DNA from: Mesorhizobium amorphae
GTDB taxonomy: Bacteria; Pseudomonadota; Alphaproteobacteria; Rhizobiales; Rhizobiaceae
Assembly (NCBI RefSeq): GCF_014843845.1
Contig: NZ_JHQS01000130.1
Span: 62,001 to 126,000 of the forward strand
Direction of reading: 5' to 3'
Length of the DNA: 64,000 nt
The stretch's first letter is position 1. The number at the start of each line of letters is the position of its first letter. Shown in pieces: positions 33,774 to 43,256 of the stretch. The position numbers and the translations under genes were made by a program. The notes beneath the pieces are model-generated. The model did no database searches and was not told the origin of the DNA. It saw nothing but the letters and a program-made list of their open reading frames with translations.

Positions 33774-36458
33774 ATGACCAAGTGGGTTTACACTTTCGGC
33801 GATGGTGCCGCGGAAGGCCGTGCCGGCGACCGCAACCTTCTCGGCGGCAAGGGCGCCAACCTGGCCGAGATGTGCAGCCTCGGCCTGCCGGTGCCGCCTG
33901 GTTTCACCATCACCACCGAGGTCTGCAATGCCTACTACGCCAACGGCCGTACCTATCCGGCTGAGCTGGAACCAAATGTCACGGTGGCGCTGGATCATAT
34001 CGGCCGGCTGACCGGGCGCCGTTTCGGCGACCCGTCGAAACTGCTGCTGGTGTCGGTGCGTTCAGGCGCCCGCGCCTCGATGCCCGGCATGATGGACACC
34101 GTGCTCAATCTCGGCCTCAACGACGACACGGTCGAGGCGCTGGCCGCCGATTCCGGCGATGCGCGCTTCGCCTATGACAGCTACCGTCGTTTCATCCAGA
34201 TGTATTCCGATGTCGTCATGGGCCTCGACCATGAGGTGTTCGAGGAGATCCTCGAGGACCAGAAGGCGAGCCTCGGCCATGAGCTCGACACCGAACTGAC
34301 GGCGCTGGAATGGCAGGGCGTGATCGCGCTCTACAAGGCCAAGGTGGAGGAGGAGCTCGGCAAGCCGTTCCCGCAGGATCCGCACGAGCAGCTGTGGGGT
34401 GCGATCGGCGCGGTGTTTTCCAGCTGGATGAACAACCGCGCCATCACCTACCGGCGCCTGCACGACATTCCCGAAAGCTGGGGCACGGCGGTCAACGTCC
34501 AGGCCATGGTGTTCGGCAATATGGGCAACACCTCGGCCACGGGCGTCGCCTTCACCCGCAATCCCTCGACCGGCGAAAAGCAGCTCTACGGCGAATTCCT
34601 GGTCAATGCGCAGGGCGAGGATGTCGTTGCCGGCATCCGCACGCCGCAGAACATCACCGAAGCTGCCCGCATTGCCGCCGGCTCCGACAAGCCGTCGCTG
34701 CAGAAGCTGATGCCGGACGCCTTCCAGTCCTTCGTCACGATCTCCGATAGCCTGGAAAAGCACTACCGCGACATGCAGGACCTCGAATTCACCATCGAGC
34801 GCGGCAAGTTGTGGATGCTGCAGACGCGCTCCGGCAAGCGCACCGCCAAGGCGGCGCTCAAGATCGCCGTCGAGATGGCCAGGGATGGCCTGATCACCAA
34901 GGAGGAGGCGGTCGCCCGCATCGATCCCGCCTCGCTAGACCAGTTGCTGCATCCGACCATCGATCCGAAGGCCGCGCGTGACGTGATCGGCATCGGCCTG
35001 CCGGCTTCGCCGGGCGCCGCCACCGGCGAGATCGTCTTTTCCTCAGGCGAGGCCGAGGACGCCAAGGCGCAAGGCCGCAAGGCGATCCTGGTGCGCATCG
35101 AGACCAGCCCCGAGGACATCCACGGCATGCACGCCGCGGAAGGTATCCTGACCACGCGCGGCGGCATGACCAGCCATGCCGCGGTGGTGGCGCGGGGCAT
35201 GGGCAAGCCTTGCGTGTCGGGCGCCGGCTCGCTGCGCGTCGACTACAAGACCGGCACGCTGATGGCGATGGGACAGACCTTCCGCAAGGGCGACATCATC
35301 ACCATCGACGGCGGCAACGGCCAGGTGCTGAAGGGCGCGGTGCCGATGCTGCAGCCCGAACTCTCCGGCGATTTCGCCGCCATCATGGAATGGGCCGACG
35401 CCGCGCGCCGCATGAAGGTTCGCACCAATGCCGAAACCCCGCTCGATGCGCGCATGGCGCGCTCCTTCGGCGCCGAAGGCATCGGTCTCTGCCGCACCGA
35501 GCATATGTTCTTCGACGGCGACCGCATCGTCGCCATGCGCGAGATGATCCTGGCCGACACCGAGAAGGACAGGCGCGCCGCACTTGACAAGCTGCTGCCG
35601 ATGCAGCGCTCGGATTTCCTCGAACTGTTCGAGATCATGGCCGGCCTGCCGGTGACCATCCGCCTGCTCGATCCGCCGCTGCACGAATTCCTGCCCAAGA
35701 CGGAAGGCGAAGTGGCCGAGGTCGCCGCCGCCATGAACGTGTCGCCGGAAAAGCTCAGGCAGCGCACAGAAGCCCTGCACGAGTTCAATCCGATGCTCGG
35801 CCATCGCGGTTGCCGCCTGGCCGTCTCCTATCCCGAGATCGCCGAAATGCAGGCGCGCGCCATCTTCGAGGCCGCCGTAGAGGCTGGCCAGAAGGCCGGC
35901 GCGCTGGTGGTTCCCGAAATCATGGTGCCGCTGGTCGGTCTGGTGAAGGAGCTTGACTACGTAAAGGCGAGGATCGATGCCGTCGCCAAGAGCGTCATGG
36001 AAGAGACCGGCATCAAGATCGACTATCTCACCGGCACTATGATCGAACTGCCGCGCGCCGCGATCCGCGCCCATGTCATCGCCGAGGCGGCCGAATTCTT
36101 CTCCTTCGGTACAAACGACCTGACCCAGACCACCTTCGGCATCTCGCGTGACGATGCCGCCTCGTTCCTGGAGACCTATCGCCAGAAAGGCATCATCGAG
36201 CAGGATCCGTTCGTGTCGCTCGACATAGACGGCGTCGGCGAACTGGTGCGCATGGCGGCCGAAAAGGGCAGGGCGACCAGGCCCGAGATCAAGCTCGGCA
36301 TTTGCGGCGAGCATGGCGGCGATCCCGCTTCGATCCGCTTCTGCGAGGAGGTCGGCCTCGACTATGTGTCGTGCTCGCCCTACCGCGTGCCGATCGCCAG
36401 GCTGGCCGCCGCGCAAGCAGCGGTGCTGGTGGCAAAGGCATCTGCGCCGCGCGCCTGA
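33774..36458 (+). CDS. ppdK: Pyruvate, phosphate dikinase
   Basis: An 894-residue PPDK, which interconverts pyruvate + ATP + Pi and PEP + AMP + PPi. The N-terminal ATP-grasp region begins FGDGAAEGRAGDRNLLGGKG. The phosphohistidine swivel domain has GGMTSHAAVVARGMGKPC, with His at about 467. The C-terminal TIM barrel carries GLCRTEHMF and the catalytic Cys at about 844 in ICGEHGGDP. GGAGGG precedes the ATG at 33774. In rhizobia this enzyme is tied to gluconeogenic growth. A direct repeat upstream may be its operator. Confidence 0.98.
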   Translation: MTKWVYTFGDGAAEGRAGDRNLLGGKGANLAEMCSLGLPVPPGFTITTEVCNAYYANGRTYPAELEPNVTVALDHIGRLTGRRFGDPSKLLLVSVRSGARASMPGMMDTVLNLGLNDDTVEALAADSGDARFAYDSYRRFIQMYSDVVMGLDHEVFEEILEDQKASLGHELDTELTALEWQGVIALYKAKVEEELGKPFPQDPHEQLWGAIGAVFSSWMNNRAITYRRLHDIPESWGTAVNVQAMVFGNMGNTSATGVAFTRNPSTGEKQLYGEFLVNAQGEDVVAGIRTPQNITEAARIAAGSDKPSLQKLMPDAFQSFVTISDSLEKHYRDMQDLEFTIERGKLWMLQTRSGKRTAKAALKIAVEMARDGLITKEEAVARIDPASLDQLLHPTIDPKAARDVIGIGLPASPGAATGEIVFSSGEAEDAKAQGRKAILVRIETSPEDIHGMHAAEGILTTRGGMTSHAAVVARGMGKPCVSGAGSLRVDYKTGTLMAMGQTFRKGDIITIDGGNGQVLKGAVPMLQPELSGDFAAIMEWADAARRMKVRTNAETPLDARMARSFGAEGIGLCRTEHMFFDGDRIVAMREMILADTEKDRRAALDKLLPMQRSDFLELFEIMAGLPVTIRLLDPPLHEFLPKTEGEVAEVAAAMNVSPEKLRQRTEALHEFNPMLGHRGCRLAVSYPEIAEMQARAIFEAAVEAGQKAGALVVPEIMVPLVGLVKELDYVKARIDAVAKSVMEETGIKIDYLTGTMIELPRAAIRAHVIAEAAEFFSFGTNDLTQTTFGISRDDAASFLETYRQKGIIEQDPFVSLDIDGVGELVRMAAEKGRATRPEIKLGICGEHGGDPASIRFCEEVGLDYVSCSPYRVPIARLAAAQAAVLVAKASAPRA

Positions 36459-36546
36459 TGGCCGTGACTATTGCCATGGATGACCGATCGATGACTGTCG
36501 ATTGGCTCCGGTTGCGCGGTTGCCAACTTACGATTTTGTGAGCAAA

Positions 36547-36568
36547 GTCACGCGAAGTTGCGCGTGAC
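36547..36568. repeat. Perfect inverted repeat between ppdK and the GT9 gene
   Basis: GTCACGCG and CGCGTGAC form a perfect 8-bp stem around AAGTTG. No T-run follows. It may be the 3' hairpin of ppdK or an operator for the next gene, and it argues against a TTG start at 36558 inside the loop. Confidence 0.5.
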
Positions 36569-36632
36569 GGTCCTCAATCTCGACATCGTTTCCGCCCAGT
36601 TTCCCAAGCCCGACCCCCGGTGCCCGAAACAG

Positions 36633-37754
36633 ATGCTTCAGTTTTCCCCCGCTCCCGTCCGCTCGATCCTGATACTCCAGACCAAGTACATGGGCGATGT
36701 TGTCCTCGCCTCCACGCTGGCGAAAAACCTGCAGCTCGAATATCCGGGCGTCAGGATCGTATTCCTCTGCGAGGCGCGCTTCGCAAGCTTCCTCACCGCC
36801 CACGGCATCGCCTCCGACGTCGTCACCTTCAGCCGCGCGCGCCTGCGTGGTTCACCGCTGCAACGCGGGCGTGAGCTCTATTCGATGGTGCGCAGGCTGC
36901 GTCAGCACCGCTTCGACATGACGATCGACCTGAGCGATTCGAAAACCTCTCGGGTCATCGTCAGGCTCGTCAACGCCAGGACCAGGGTAGGCTATCACCC
37001 GACGGACAGGCCCTTGCGCTGGTACGAGCGCAATCCGGCAAACATTCGGGTCACGCGGTTCGGCTACGGTGAAAGGCACTATCTCTACCGCTACCTTTCG
37101 CCGCTGGAGGCGCTTGGGATCGATCTGCGCGTCAGAACGCCTTCGATCAAGCCGCTGCCGCTGGAAACGGCTCGCGTCCAGGACTTACTGAACGTGCACG
37201 GGCTCCGGCGAAGCGCCTTCGTCGCGGTGCATGCCGGAGCGAGCTTCCGCGGTCGGCAATGGCAGCCGGAACGCTTCGCCGCCGTGATTGACGAAATCTC
37301 GCGCGAGACCGGGCTGGACTTCGTGCTTGTCGGCGGCCCGGACGAGCGCGCGCCGGCTGAACGGATCGTCGCCGGGACCGCATCGGCCGTCGTCAACCTC
37401 GTCGGCGTCCTGTCGCTCGAAACACTGCTGGCATTGCTGGAGGAAGCGCGGCTGTTCCTCGGCAATGAGAGCGGCCCGATGCATATGGCCGCTGCGGCGG
37501 GAACCCCTGTTGTCGGCCTTTTCGGCCAGACAAGGCCAACCCGCTGGGGGCCAGTCGGCGCGCCGAGCATTTGCCTCCAGCCTTCCATGCCGTGCGAGTG
37601 CGTGGCGCCCGATCTGTGCCGTTGGCCGGACCCAAGCAAATCCTGCTGCGTTTGGCGCCTGGAGGTCGAGCCTGTCATCGAGGCCGTGCGCGAAATCCTG
37701 GCGCAGACCGAGGTCGCTGTGCAACCGCCACCCGTGGTTCGCGCCACTCGCTGA
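36633..37754 (+). CDS. Glycosyltransferase family 9 (heptosyltransferase-like)
   Basis: A 373-residue GT-B glycosyltransferase of family 9. The N-terminal half has ILILQTKYMGDVVLASTLAKNL, typical of lipopolysaccharide heptosyltransferases. The C-terminal nucleotide-sugar site shows VHAGASFRGRQWQPERFA, GGPDE and the acceptor loop NESGPMHMAAAAGTPVVGLFG. A Cys-rich stretch (CECVAPDLCRWPDPSKSCC) near the C-terminus is seen in some family members. It probably adds a heptose or another sugar to the LPS core. I prefer the ATG at 36633 to a TTG at 36558 that falls inside a hairpin. Confidence 0.92.
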   Translation: MLQFSPAPVRSILILQTKYMGDVVLASTLAKNLQLEYPGVRIVFLCEARFASFLTAHGIASDVVTFSRARLRGSPLQRGRELYSMVRRLRQHRFDMTIDLSDSKTSRVIVRLVNARTRVGYHPTDRPLRWYERNPANIRVTRFGYGERHYLYRYLSPLEALGIDLRVRTPSIKPLPLETARVQDLLNVHGLRRSAFVAVHAGASFRGRQWQPERFAAVIDEISRETGLDFVLVGGPDERAPAERIVAGTASAVVNLVGVLSLETLLALLEEARLFLGNESGPMHMAAAAGTPVVGLFGQTRPTRWGPVGAPSICLQPSMPCECVAPDLCRWPDPSKSCCVWRLEVEPVIEAVREILAQTEVAVQPPPVVRATR

Positions 37755-37882
37755 AAAGTCACACACCAGGAAATTGTCGCCACGGCCGCTTTTGGCATGC
37801 GCGCCGTCCCGATTTTCGCCTTGATGCGGGTTTTCCTGGCGCGGCTCCCGCAGGGATCCGCTTCTATATCCGGAAATCAATC

Positions 37883-38620
37883 ATGCGCCTGCTCGGAAAA
37901 TATCTTTGCGCGATAGCGATCTCGGCCTGCACCGTGTCGGCAGGTCACACCGCACCGCTTCTCGAACCTACGCTGCATTTGACGCCGCGGGCCGGCAGCG
38001 GCCGCGTGGCGCTGACGCTGGACGCCTGCGGCGGCCAGACCGACACCAGGATCCTCTCGGCGCTGGTCGACAACAGGATCCCGGCGACGATCTTCGTCAC
38101 CGGCATCTGGCTGAAGCGCAATGAAGCGGCGATCGAGATCATGCGCGCGCATCCCGATTTGTTCGAACTGGAGAACCATGGCGGCCGCCATATTCCGGCA
38201 GTCGACACGCCGCGAAAGATCTATGGCATCCGCAGCGCCGGCAGTCCCGACGCCGTACTGGCCGAAGTCGAATCGGGCGCCGCAGCCCTTGCCCGCACCG
38301 GCGAGCCGGCGCCGAAATGGTTTCGCGGCGCGACCGCCGAATACAGCCCATCCGCCATCGCCATGATCCGCAAGCTTGGTTTCAAGATCGCCGGCTTTTC
38401 GATAAACGGCGACGGCGGCTCTTTGCTGGGTGCGAAGGAAACCGCCCGGCGCATCGCCGCCGCCAGGGATGGCGACGTCATCATCGCCCATATCAACCAG
38501 CCCACCCATGCCGCCGGCGAGGGCGTGGTGCAGGGCCTGCTGTCGCTCAAGCAAAAGGGCCTGACCTTTGTGCGGCTCGATGAAGCCGATGGCGTAGGCA
38601 ATGACGGCACCACCGACTGA
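37883..38620 (+). CDS. Exported polysaccharide deacetylase (NodB-like domain)
   Basis: A 245-residue protein with a signal peptide (CAIAISACTVSAGHTA). The NodB-homology domain has VALTLDACGGQTD in place of the usual TFDDG, the metal-binding pair in ENHGGRHIP, and a C-terminal DGDVIIAHINQP. The family removes acetyl groups from polysaccharides or peptidoglycan; the DAC variant is known in a subgroup of exported deacetylases. It follows the GT9 gene by 128 bases on the same strand. Confidence 0.9.
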   Translation: MRLLGKYLCAIAISACTVSAGHTAPLLEPTLHLTPRAGSGRVALTLDACGGQTDTRILSALVDNRIPATIFVTGIWLKRNEAAIEIMRAHPDLFELENHGGRHIPAVDTPRKIYGIRSAGSPDAVLAEVESGAAALARTGEPAPKWFRGATAEYSPSAIAMIRKLGFKIAGFSINGDGGSLLGAKETARRIAAARDGDVIIAHINQPTHAAGEGVVQGLLSLKQKGLTFVRLDEADGVGNDGTTD

Positions 38621-38683
38621 TCGGATCAGCCTGATTTGAGTCTCAACGCGCGCACCCTTGGGTGAGTGCTCGGCTCGGAACGC

Positions 38684-39073
38684 TTAGGCCGGCGTGGCTT
38701 CGATCGTCACCTTGCTGGGATAAAAGGCGCCGTGATTGCGGATCTCCGTCATCTCGTCGAAGGGGCGCTCATAGGCCCACATCGCGTCCTTGCCGGCCTC
38801 TCCAGCCGGCAGTGCGCTCCAATAGCTGGCATCTCCCTTGTAAGGGCAGTGCGTCGAGTGCTCGGTCTTGGCCAACCGGCTGAAATCGATGTCGTCGAAG
38901 GGAATGTAGACAACCTGGGCATAGGGCGGCTCCGACAGGAGCTTTGCGGTCGTCGACGTGGCGATCACCGTTTCGCCGGCACGCACCCTGACAGTGCCGT
39001 GATAGGGCTCGATGGTGATGACCTTGTCGGGATTGCGCTGGAAGCCGGGTGCGGGATTTGCGATCTTGTCCAT
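38684..39073 (-). CDS. DUF427 domain protein
   Basis: A 129-residue protein that fits DUF427: RVRAGETVIATSTTAKLLSEP, YIPFDDIDFSRL, then THCPYKGDASYW and AMWAYERPFDEM. The family has a tightly folded beta structure and no proven activity. I chose the ATG at 39073 (MDKIANPAPG), which has AAGGAAAA upstream; longer starts at 39097 and 39148 lack a site. Confidence 0.9.
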   Translation of the reverse strand: MDKIANPAPGFQRNPDKVITIEPYHGTVRVRAGETVIATSTTAKLLSEPPYAQVVYIPFDDIDFSRLAKTEHSTHCPYKGDASYWSALPAGEAGKDAMWAYERPFDEMTEIRNHGAFYPSKVTIEATPA

Positions 39074-39198
39074 TGGCGGGTTTTCCTTGTCCGGCATGGG
39101 GCGCCGTCCGGAATAGGTGTGTCGGGCAAGCGCCAAGCGCAAGGCCAAGCCAAATCCACGCCTGGCCCGCGGTCAACTAGCCTTGTCCCGAGAAACTT

Positions 39199-39555
39199 TC
39201 AGGCCGCGGTCTTGAACACATCCATCAGCCCGGCATAGGCGGCAGCGATGCCGGCCACCGGATTGGTGCTTCTCGACGCCGTCTCGACCTTCAGCGCGCC
39301 CCCGACCGTTGGCAGGGTCAGCAGCAGGAACTGGCGGTTGCCGCCATCCCCCACGCATGCCGCTGCGACATGCTGGCCTTCGCCGCCATTGTCGACGCAC
39401 ATCTTGAACAGCAGCGTGCCGCCGACCGCCTCGAGGGCGCCGCCGACAACCTCGACGAATTCATCTTCGGAGACGGTTTTGGCGTCCGGCATCAAATCGG
39501 CCAGACTTTCGGCAAGTGTGTTTTCAAGTGCCTTGTCGTCGAGCTGCGCGTCCAT
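39199..39555 (-). CDS. Conserved hypothetical protein
   Basis: This 118-residue cytosolic protein has an acidic N-terminal helix (DAQLDDKALENTLAESLADL) and a Gly-rich centre with CVDNGGEGQHVAAACVGDGG. I do not recognise the family. No signal peptide or membrane helix is seen. The ATG at 39555 has a good GAAGAGG site five to six bases upstream, which decides the start against an ATG five codons earlier. It is divergent from the acyl-CoA ligase gene. Confidence 0.75.
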   Translation of the reverse strand: MDAQLDDKALENTLAESLADLMPDAKTVSEDEFVEVVGGALEAVGGTLLFKMCVDNGGEGQHVAAACVGDGGNRQFLLLTLPTVGGALKVETASRSTNPVAGIAAAYAGLMDVFKTAA

Positions 39556-39733
39556 GCGAGCCTCTTCCATTCGCCAATCGCACCCCTAACAGAGTTTAAC
39601 GCCGACGATGGCCGGATTGTGGCGGTTTTCCTTGTCATTTCGGCCAATGCGCCGGGATGGCTGGACAATCCGTCGGTTCGTCCCACAATGGGGCAAAAGC
39701 GTAGACGTGAAAAAGCGCAGGGGAGGAACAGAC

Positions 39734-41362
39734 ATGCTCGGACTGATGCAGGAATGGCCGCTGCTTTGCCACAAGCTGATCGACAATGCCGAACGCCAGC
39801 ATGGCAGCCGCGAGATCGTGTCACGATCGATCGAGGGGCCGATCGTGCGCACCACCTACGCCGAAATTCACCGCCGCGCCCTGAAAGTGGCGCAACGGCT
39901 TGAGCGTGACGGTTTCGCGCTTGGCGACCGCATCGCGACGCTGGCCTGGAACACGGCACGCCATATCGAGGCCTGGTACGGCATCATGGGGATCGGCGCG
40001 ATCTATCACACGCTCAATCCGCGGCTCTTCCCCGAGCAGATCGCCTGGATCATGAACAACGCCGAGGACAAGGCAATCTTCGTCGACCTGACATTCGTGC
40101 CGCTGCTGGAGAAGATCGCCGGATCGGTCAAATCGCTGAAGCGTGTGATCGTGCTGACCGACAGCGCGCACATGCCCGAGACGGCACTGCCGAACGCCGT
40201 CGCCTACGAGGAATGGCTGGCCGAGACGGACGGCGACTTCGCCTGGAGGACCTTCGACGAAAACACCGCCGCCGGCATGTGCTACACTTCGGGCACGACA
40301 GGCGATCCCAAGGGCGTTCTCTACAGCCATCGTTCGAACGTGCTGCACGCCATGATCGCCGCCATGCCCGACGCCATGGGCATCTCGGCCCGCGACATCA
40401 TCCTGCCGGTGGTGCCGATGTTCCATGCCAATGCCTGGGGCCTTGGCCAGAGCGCGCCGATGATCGGCGCCAAGCTGGTGATGCCCGGCTGCAAGATGGA
40501 CGGCGCCTCGATCTACGAACTGCTCGATACCGAGAAGGTGACCTTCAGCGCCGCCGTGCCGACCGTATGGATGATGCTGCTGCAACATCTGGAGGAAACC
40601 GGCAAGAAACTTCCCCATCTGGGCAAGGTCGTCATTGGCGGCTCGTCCTGTCCGCGCGCAATCACCAAAAAATTCCAGGACAATTACGATGTCCAGGTCA
40701 TCCATGCCTGGGGCATGACCGAGATGTCGCCGCTCGGCACGCTGTGCACCATGAAGCCGGACTATGAAGGGCTGAAGGGTGAGGCGCGGCTCGATATCCA
40801 GGGCAAGCAGGGCTACCCACCCTTCGGCGTCGAGATGAAGGTGACGGACGACGACGACAAGGCAATGCCCTGGGACGGCAAGACCTTCGGGCGGCTGAAG
40901 GTGCGCGGGCCGGCAATCGCCCGCGCCTATTACGGCGGCGTCGGCGCCGAGCAGTTCGACGCGGACGGCTGGTTCGATACTGGCGACGTCGCGCATATCG
41001 ATGCGGGCGGCTACATGCAGATCACCGATCGCGCCAAGGACGTCATCAAATCGGGCGGCGAATGGATCTCGACCATCGATCTCGAAAACCTCGCCGTCGG
41101 TCATCCCGATGTCGCCGAGGCGGCGGCCATCGGCGTTGCCCATTCCAAATGGGGCGAGCGGCCCTTGCTCGTCGTCGTGCGCAAGCCGGGAAAGGAGCCG
41201 AGCAAGACCGATATCCTCGATTTCATGAACGGTAAGGTGGCCAAATGGTGGATGCCCGACGACGTCGCCTTCGTCGGCGAAATTCCGCACACCGCCACCG
41301 GCAAGATCCAGAAGATCACCTTGCGCGAGCAGTTCAAGGACTATCGCCTGCCGACGGATTGA
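39734..41362 (+). CDS. Fatty-acyl-CoA ligase (AMP-binding superfamily)
   Basis: A 542-residue adenylate-forming enzyme. The P-loop-like motif is MCYTSGTTGDPKGVLYSH, motif A5 is HAWGMTEMSPLGTL, the ADP-binding motif GWFDTGDVAHID, and the C-terminal lysine lies in PHTATGKIQKITLRE. The overall sequence, including NPRLFPEQIAWIMNNAED, resembles AlkK-type medium/long-chain acyl-CoA synthetases. GGGAGGA precedes the ATG at 39734. Chain-length preference cannot be told from sequence alone. Confidence 0.94.
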   Translation: MLGLMQEWPLLCHKLIDNAERQHGSREIVSRSIEGPIVRTTYAEIHRRALKVAQRLERDGFALGDRIATLAWNTARHIEAWYGIMGIGAIYHTLNPRLFPEQIAWIMNNAEDKAIFVDLTFVPLLEKIAGSVKSLKRVIVLTDSAHMPETALPNAVAYEEWLAETDGDFAWRTFDENTAAGMCYTSGTTGDPKGVLYSHRSNVLHAMIAAMPDAMGISARDIILPVVPMFHANAWGLGQSAPMIGAKLVMPGCKMDGASIYELLDTEKVTFSAAVPTVWMMLLQHLEETGKKLPHLGKVVIGGSSCPRAITKKFQDNYDVQVIHAWGMTEMSPLGTLCTMKPDYEGLKGEARLDIQGKQGYPPFGVEMKVTDDDDKAMPWDGKTFGRLKVRGPAIARAYYGGVGAEQFDADGWFDTGDVAHIDAGGYMQITDRAKDVIKSGGEWISTIDLENLAVGHPDVAEAAAIGVAHSKWGERPLLVVVRKPGKEPSKTDILDFMNGKVAKWWMPDDVAFVGEIPHTATGKIQKITLREQFKDYRLPTD

Positions 41363-41398
41363 TGGGCATGATGCGCCTTTCGGCTTCAAGCCTGAGCC

Positions 41399-41408
41399 AA
41401 AACGTTTT
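41399..41408. repeat. AAAACGTTTT palindrome before the DUF1499 gene
   Basis: A perfect 10-base palindrome, flanked by imperfect GAG/CTC arms, in the 82-base gap after the acyl-CoA ligase gene. It could be an operator or part of a repeat. Confidence 0.3.
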
Positions 41409-41444
41409 AAGTCTCGGTTCGGGCATGGGGTGGTGCGGCTGAGA

Positions 41445-42230
41445 ATGGTTAGTATTCCTGAACGACAGACGTCGCGAGCGGCCGGATGGTCGCGCGGGAC
41501 AGCGGCCTTTTCGCTGGTCCTGCTGCTTACAGTGCTCGTCGGCCACCGATTCGATCTCGTCGAAACACCTGTTTTCCTCTGGGTGTTGGCGATCGTCGCG
41601 CTGCTCGCCGCCTTTGCCCTTTTGTTCGCCGGACTTGCCTTCTCCAGGTTGTGGAATTTCGGCGACCGCGGCGGCCGCGATCTCTCCGTCGGCGCCCTGC
41701 TGGCGCTTCTGGTGCTCGCCCCCTACGGCGCCGCCGCCTATTGGGCGACGATTTCGCCGCCGCTGAGCGACATCTCGACCGATTTCGACGATCCGCCAGC
41801 GATCGACACGTCGGACCGCACCAAGGGCATGAACGTTCTATCGACGCCGACGCCAGGCGAGCAAAGCCTGCAAGGCGATGCCTATCCTTTAGTCACCAGT
41901 CGCAGCTACAATTTGCCCTTCGAAACCGTCGTCGATGCAGTCGAGACCGTGCTCGACCGGCGCGACTGGCAGCTTCAGGCGCCGTACCCTGAAACCGACG
42001 GGCAAAGCGAAGTGACGATCAATGCGCTCGCCAAAAGCTTCGTGCTGAGCCTTCCGGCCGATGTCGCGATCCGTGTGACCGACGACGGCGACACGGTCGT
42101 TGTCGACATGCGGTCCGCCTCGCGCTACGGCCAATACGACCTAGGCGACAATGCCGCCCGCATCGTGGAATTCCTAGGGGAACTCGACCAGGAAGTGGCC
42201 GGCCAGGTGGGCGCGGCGCCGGCCGAATAA
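41445..42230 (+). CDS. DUF1499 membrane protein
   Basis: The 261-residue product has three predicted N-terminal helices and a C-terminal DUF1499 domain (YPLVTSRSYNLPFETVVDAV to DNAARIVEFLGELDQE). The domain is found in exported or membrane proteins of unknown function. Possible starts are GTG at 41430 or 41433 and ATG at 41445; I chose the ATG with limited confidence because no clear Shine-Dalgarno site separates them. It converges with the metallo-beta-lactamase gene, three bases apart. Confidence 0.85.
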   Translation: MVSIPERQTSRAAGWSRGTAAFSLVLLLTVLVGHRFDLVETPVFLWVLAIVALLAAFALLFAGLAFSRLWNFGDRGGRDLSVGALLALLVLAPYGAAAYWATISPPLSDISTDFDDPPAIDTSDRTKGMNVLSTPTPGEQSLQGDAYPLVTSRSYNLPFETVVDAVETVLDRRDWQLQAPYPETDGQSEVTINALAKSFVLSLPADVAIRVTDDGDTVVVDMRSASRYGQYDLGDNAARIVEFLGELDQEVAGQVGAAPAE

Positions 42231-42233
42231 TGT

Positions 42234-43142
42234 CTACAGCGCTGGCCTGAAAACGCCGTCGATGGCCGGGTCGCCATCGGTGGCGACAAGGCCGCGGGCC
42301 ACCAGATCTTCCAGATGCGCAAGCACCGAGAGGCCGGCGGCGCCATGCAGGCGCGGATCGGTGTCGCGATAGATTGCCGCAACCATCTCCTTGATCGTCC
42401 TGTCGCCGCCCCGGATGCGCTCCAGGATCGCCCGTTCGCGCATCTTGCGGTGCGTCTTCAGGCCGCGCATGAAACTGCGCGGCGCCATCACCGGACCGCC
42501 GTGACCTGGTAAAAGCAGACGGTCGCCGCGCTCGATCAGCCGGTCGAGCGAGGCCATGTAGTCGGCCATGGCGCCGTCCGGCGGCGCCACGATCGAGGTC
42601 GCCCACGCCATCACGTGATCGGCCGAAAACAAAACGCCGCTTCCTTCCAGCGCAAAGGCCGCGTGATTGGCGGCATGGCCCGGCGTCAGCACCGATCTGA
42701 TCGCCCAGCCGTCGCCATCGACCAGCGTATCGTCTTTGAGCGCCATGTCCGGGGCGAAAGCCATGTCGGCGCTGGCGTCGAGCGGGTTGATCTCGCCGAT
42801 GCGCAGCGGCCGCGCCGGGCGATGCGGCCCCTCCGCCAGCACGATCGCCCCTGTGCGCTCCTTCAGCCGGGCCGCCAACGGTGAATGGTCGCGATGCGTG
42901 TGGCTGACGAAGATGTGGCTGACCGGCCGCTGCCCGATGGCTTCGAGCAATGTCTCGAGATGCGCAGCGTCATCCGGTCCGGGATCGATGACCGCCAGCG
43001 TGTCCCGCCCGACAAGATAGCTGTTGGTTCCGTGAAAGGTGAACGGGCTCGGGTTTCGGGCGGTGATGCGCTGGACATCTGGCGCGACGGTTACGGCCTG
43101 GCCGTAAGCAGGATCGAAGCTGGTGTCGAATTTAAGGGCCAT
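42234..43142 (-). CDS. MBL-fold metallo-hydrolase (LACTB2-like)
   Basis: A 302-residue metallo-beta-lactamase-fold enzyme. The zinc ligands are seen in VSHTHRDHSPLAARL, the later LTPGHAANHAAF, FSADHVMAW and LLPGHGGP. A C-terminal winged-helix segment (HRKMRERAILERIRGGDRTI) is typical of LACTB2-like and related hydrolases, which cut RNA or thioesters. The substrate is unknown. It is divergent from bioY. Confidence 0.93.
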   Translation of the reverse strand: MALKFDTSFDPAYGQAVTVAPDVQRITARNPSPFTFHGTNSYLVGRDTLAVIDPGPDDAAHLETLLEAIGQRPVSHIFVSHTHRDHSPLAARLKERTGAIVLAEGPHRPARPLRIGEINPLDASADMAFAPDMALKDDTLVDGDGWAIRSVLTPGHAANHAAFALEGSGVLFSADHVMAWATSIVAPPDGAMADYMASLDRLIERGDRLLLPGHGGPVMAPRSFMRGLKTHRKMRERAILERIRGGDRTIKEMVAAIYRDTDPRLHGAAGLSVLAHLEDLVARGLVATDGDPAIDGVFRPAL

Positions 43143-43202
43143 GAGGGCGGGGAGCTCTGTTCCTGAGGTGGCAAAACCGATTGCCGCATAACACGGAAGC
43201 CA

Positions 43203-43212
43203 ATATAGAAAA
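43203..43212. promoter_or_regulatory. Possible BioR-like operator upstream of bioY
   Basis: ATATAGAAAA matches 8 of 10 bases of the alphaproteobacterial BioR consensus (TTATAGATAA form) and lies 45 bases before the bioY start. Two mismatches make this tentative. Confidence 0.3.
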
Positions 43213-43256
43213 AATGCGAGGCCGCATGTTGGCGGCTGTCCGGAATGGGGAAGACC

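Noticed and set aside
39821..41389. 522-codon minus-strand frame opposite the acyl-CoA ligase gene
   Set aside because: Antisense to an intact adenylate-forming enzyme; the His/Gly/Asp-rich product has no known fold.
41371..41444. A second copy of the Mesorhizobium palindrome found at 9293
   Set aside because: This gap has its own small palindrome (AAAACGTTTT), but the GCAATTCC/GGAAAA arms are absent, so it is not the same repeat.
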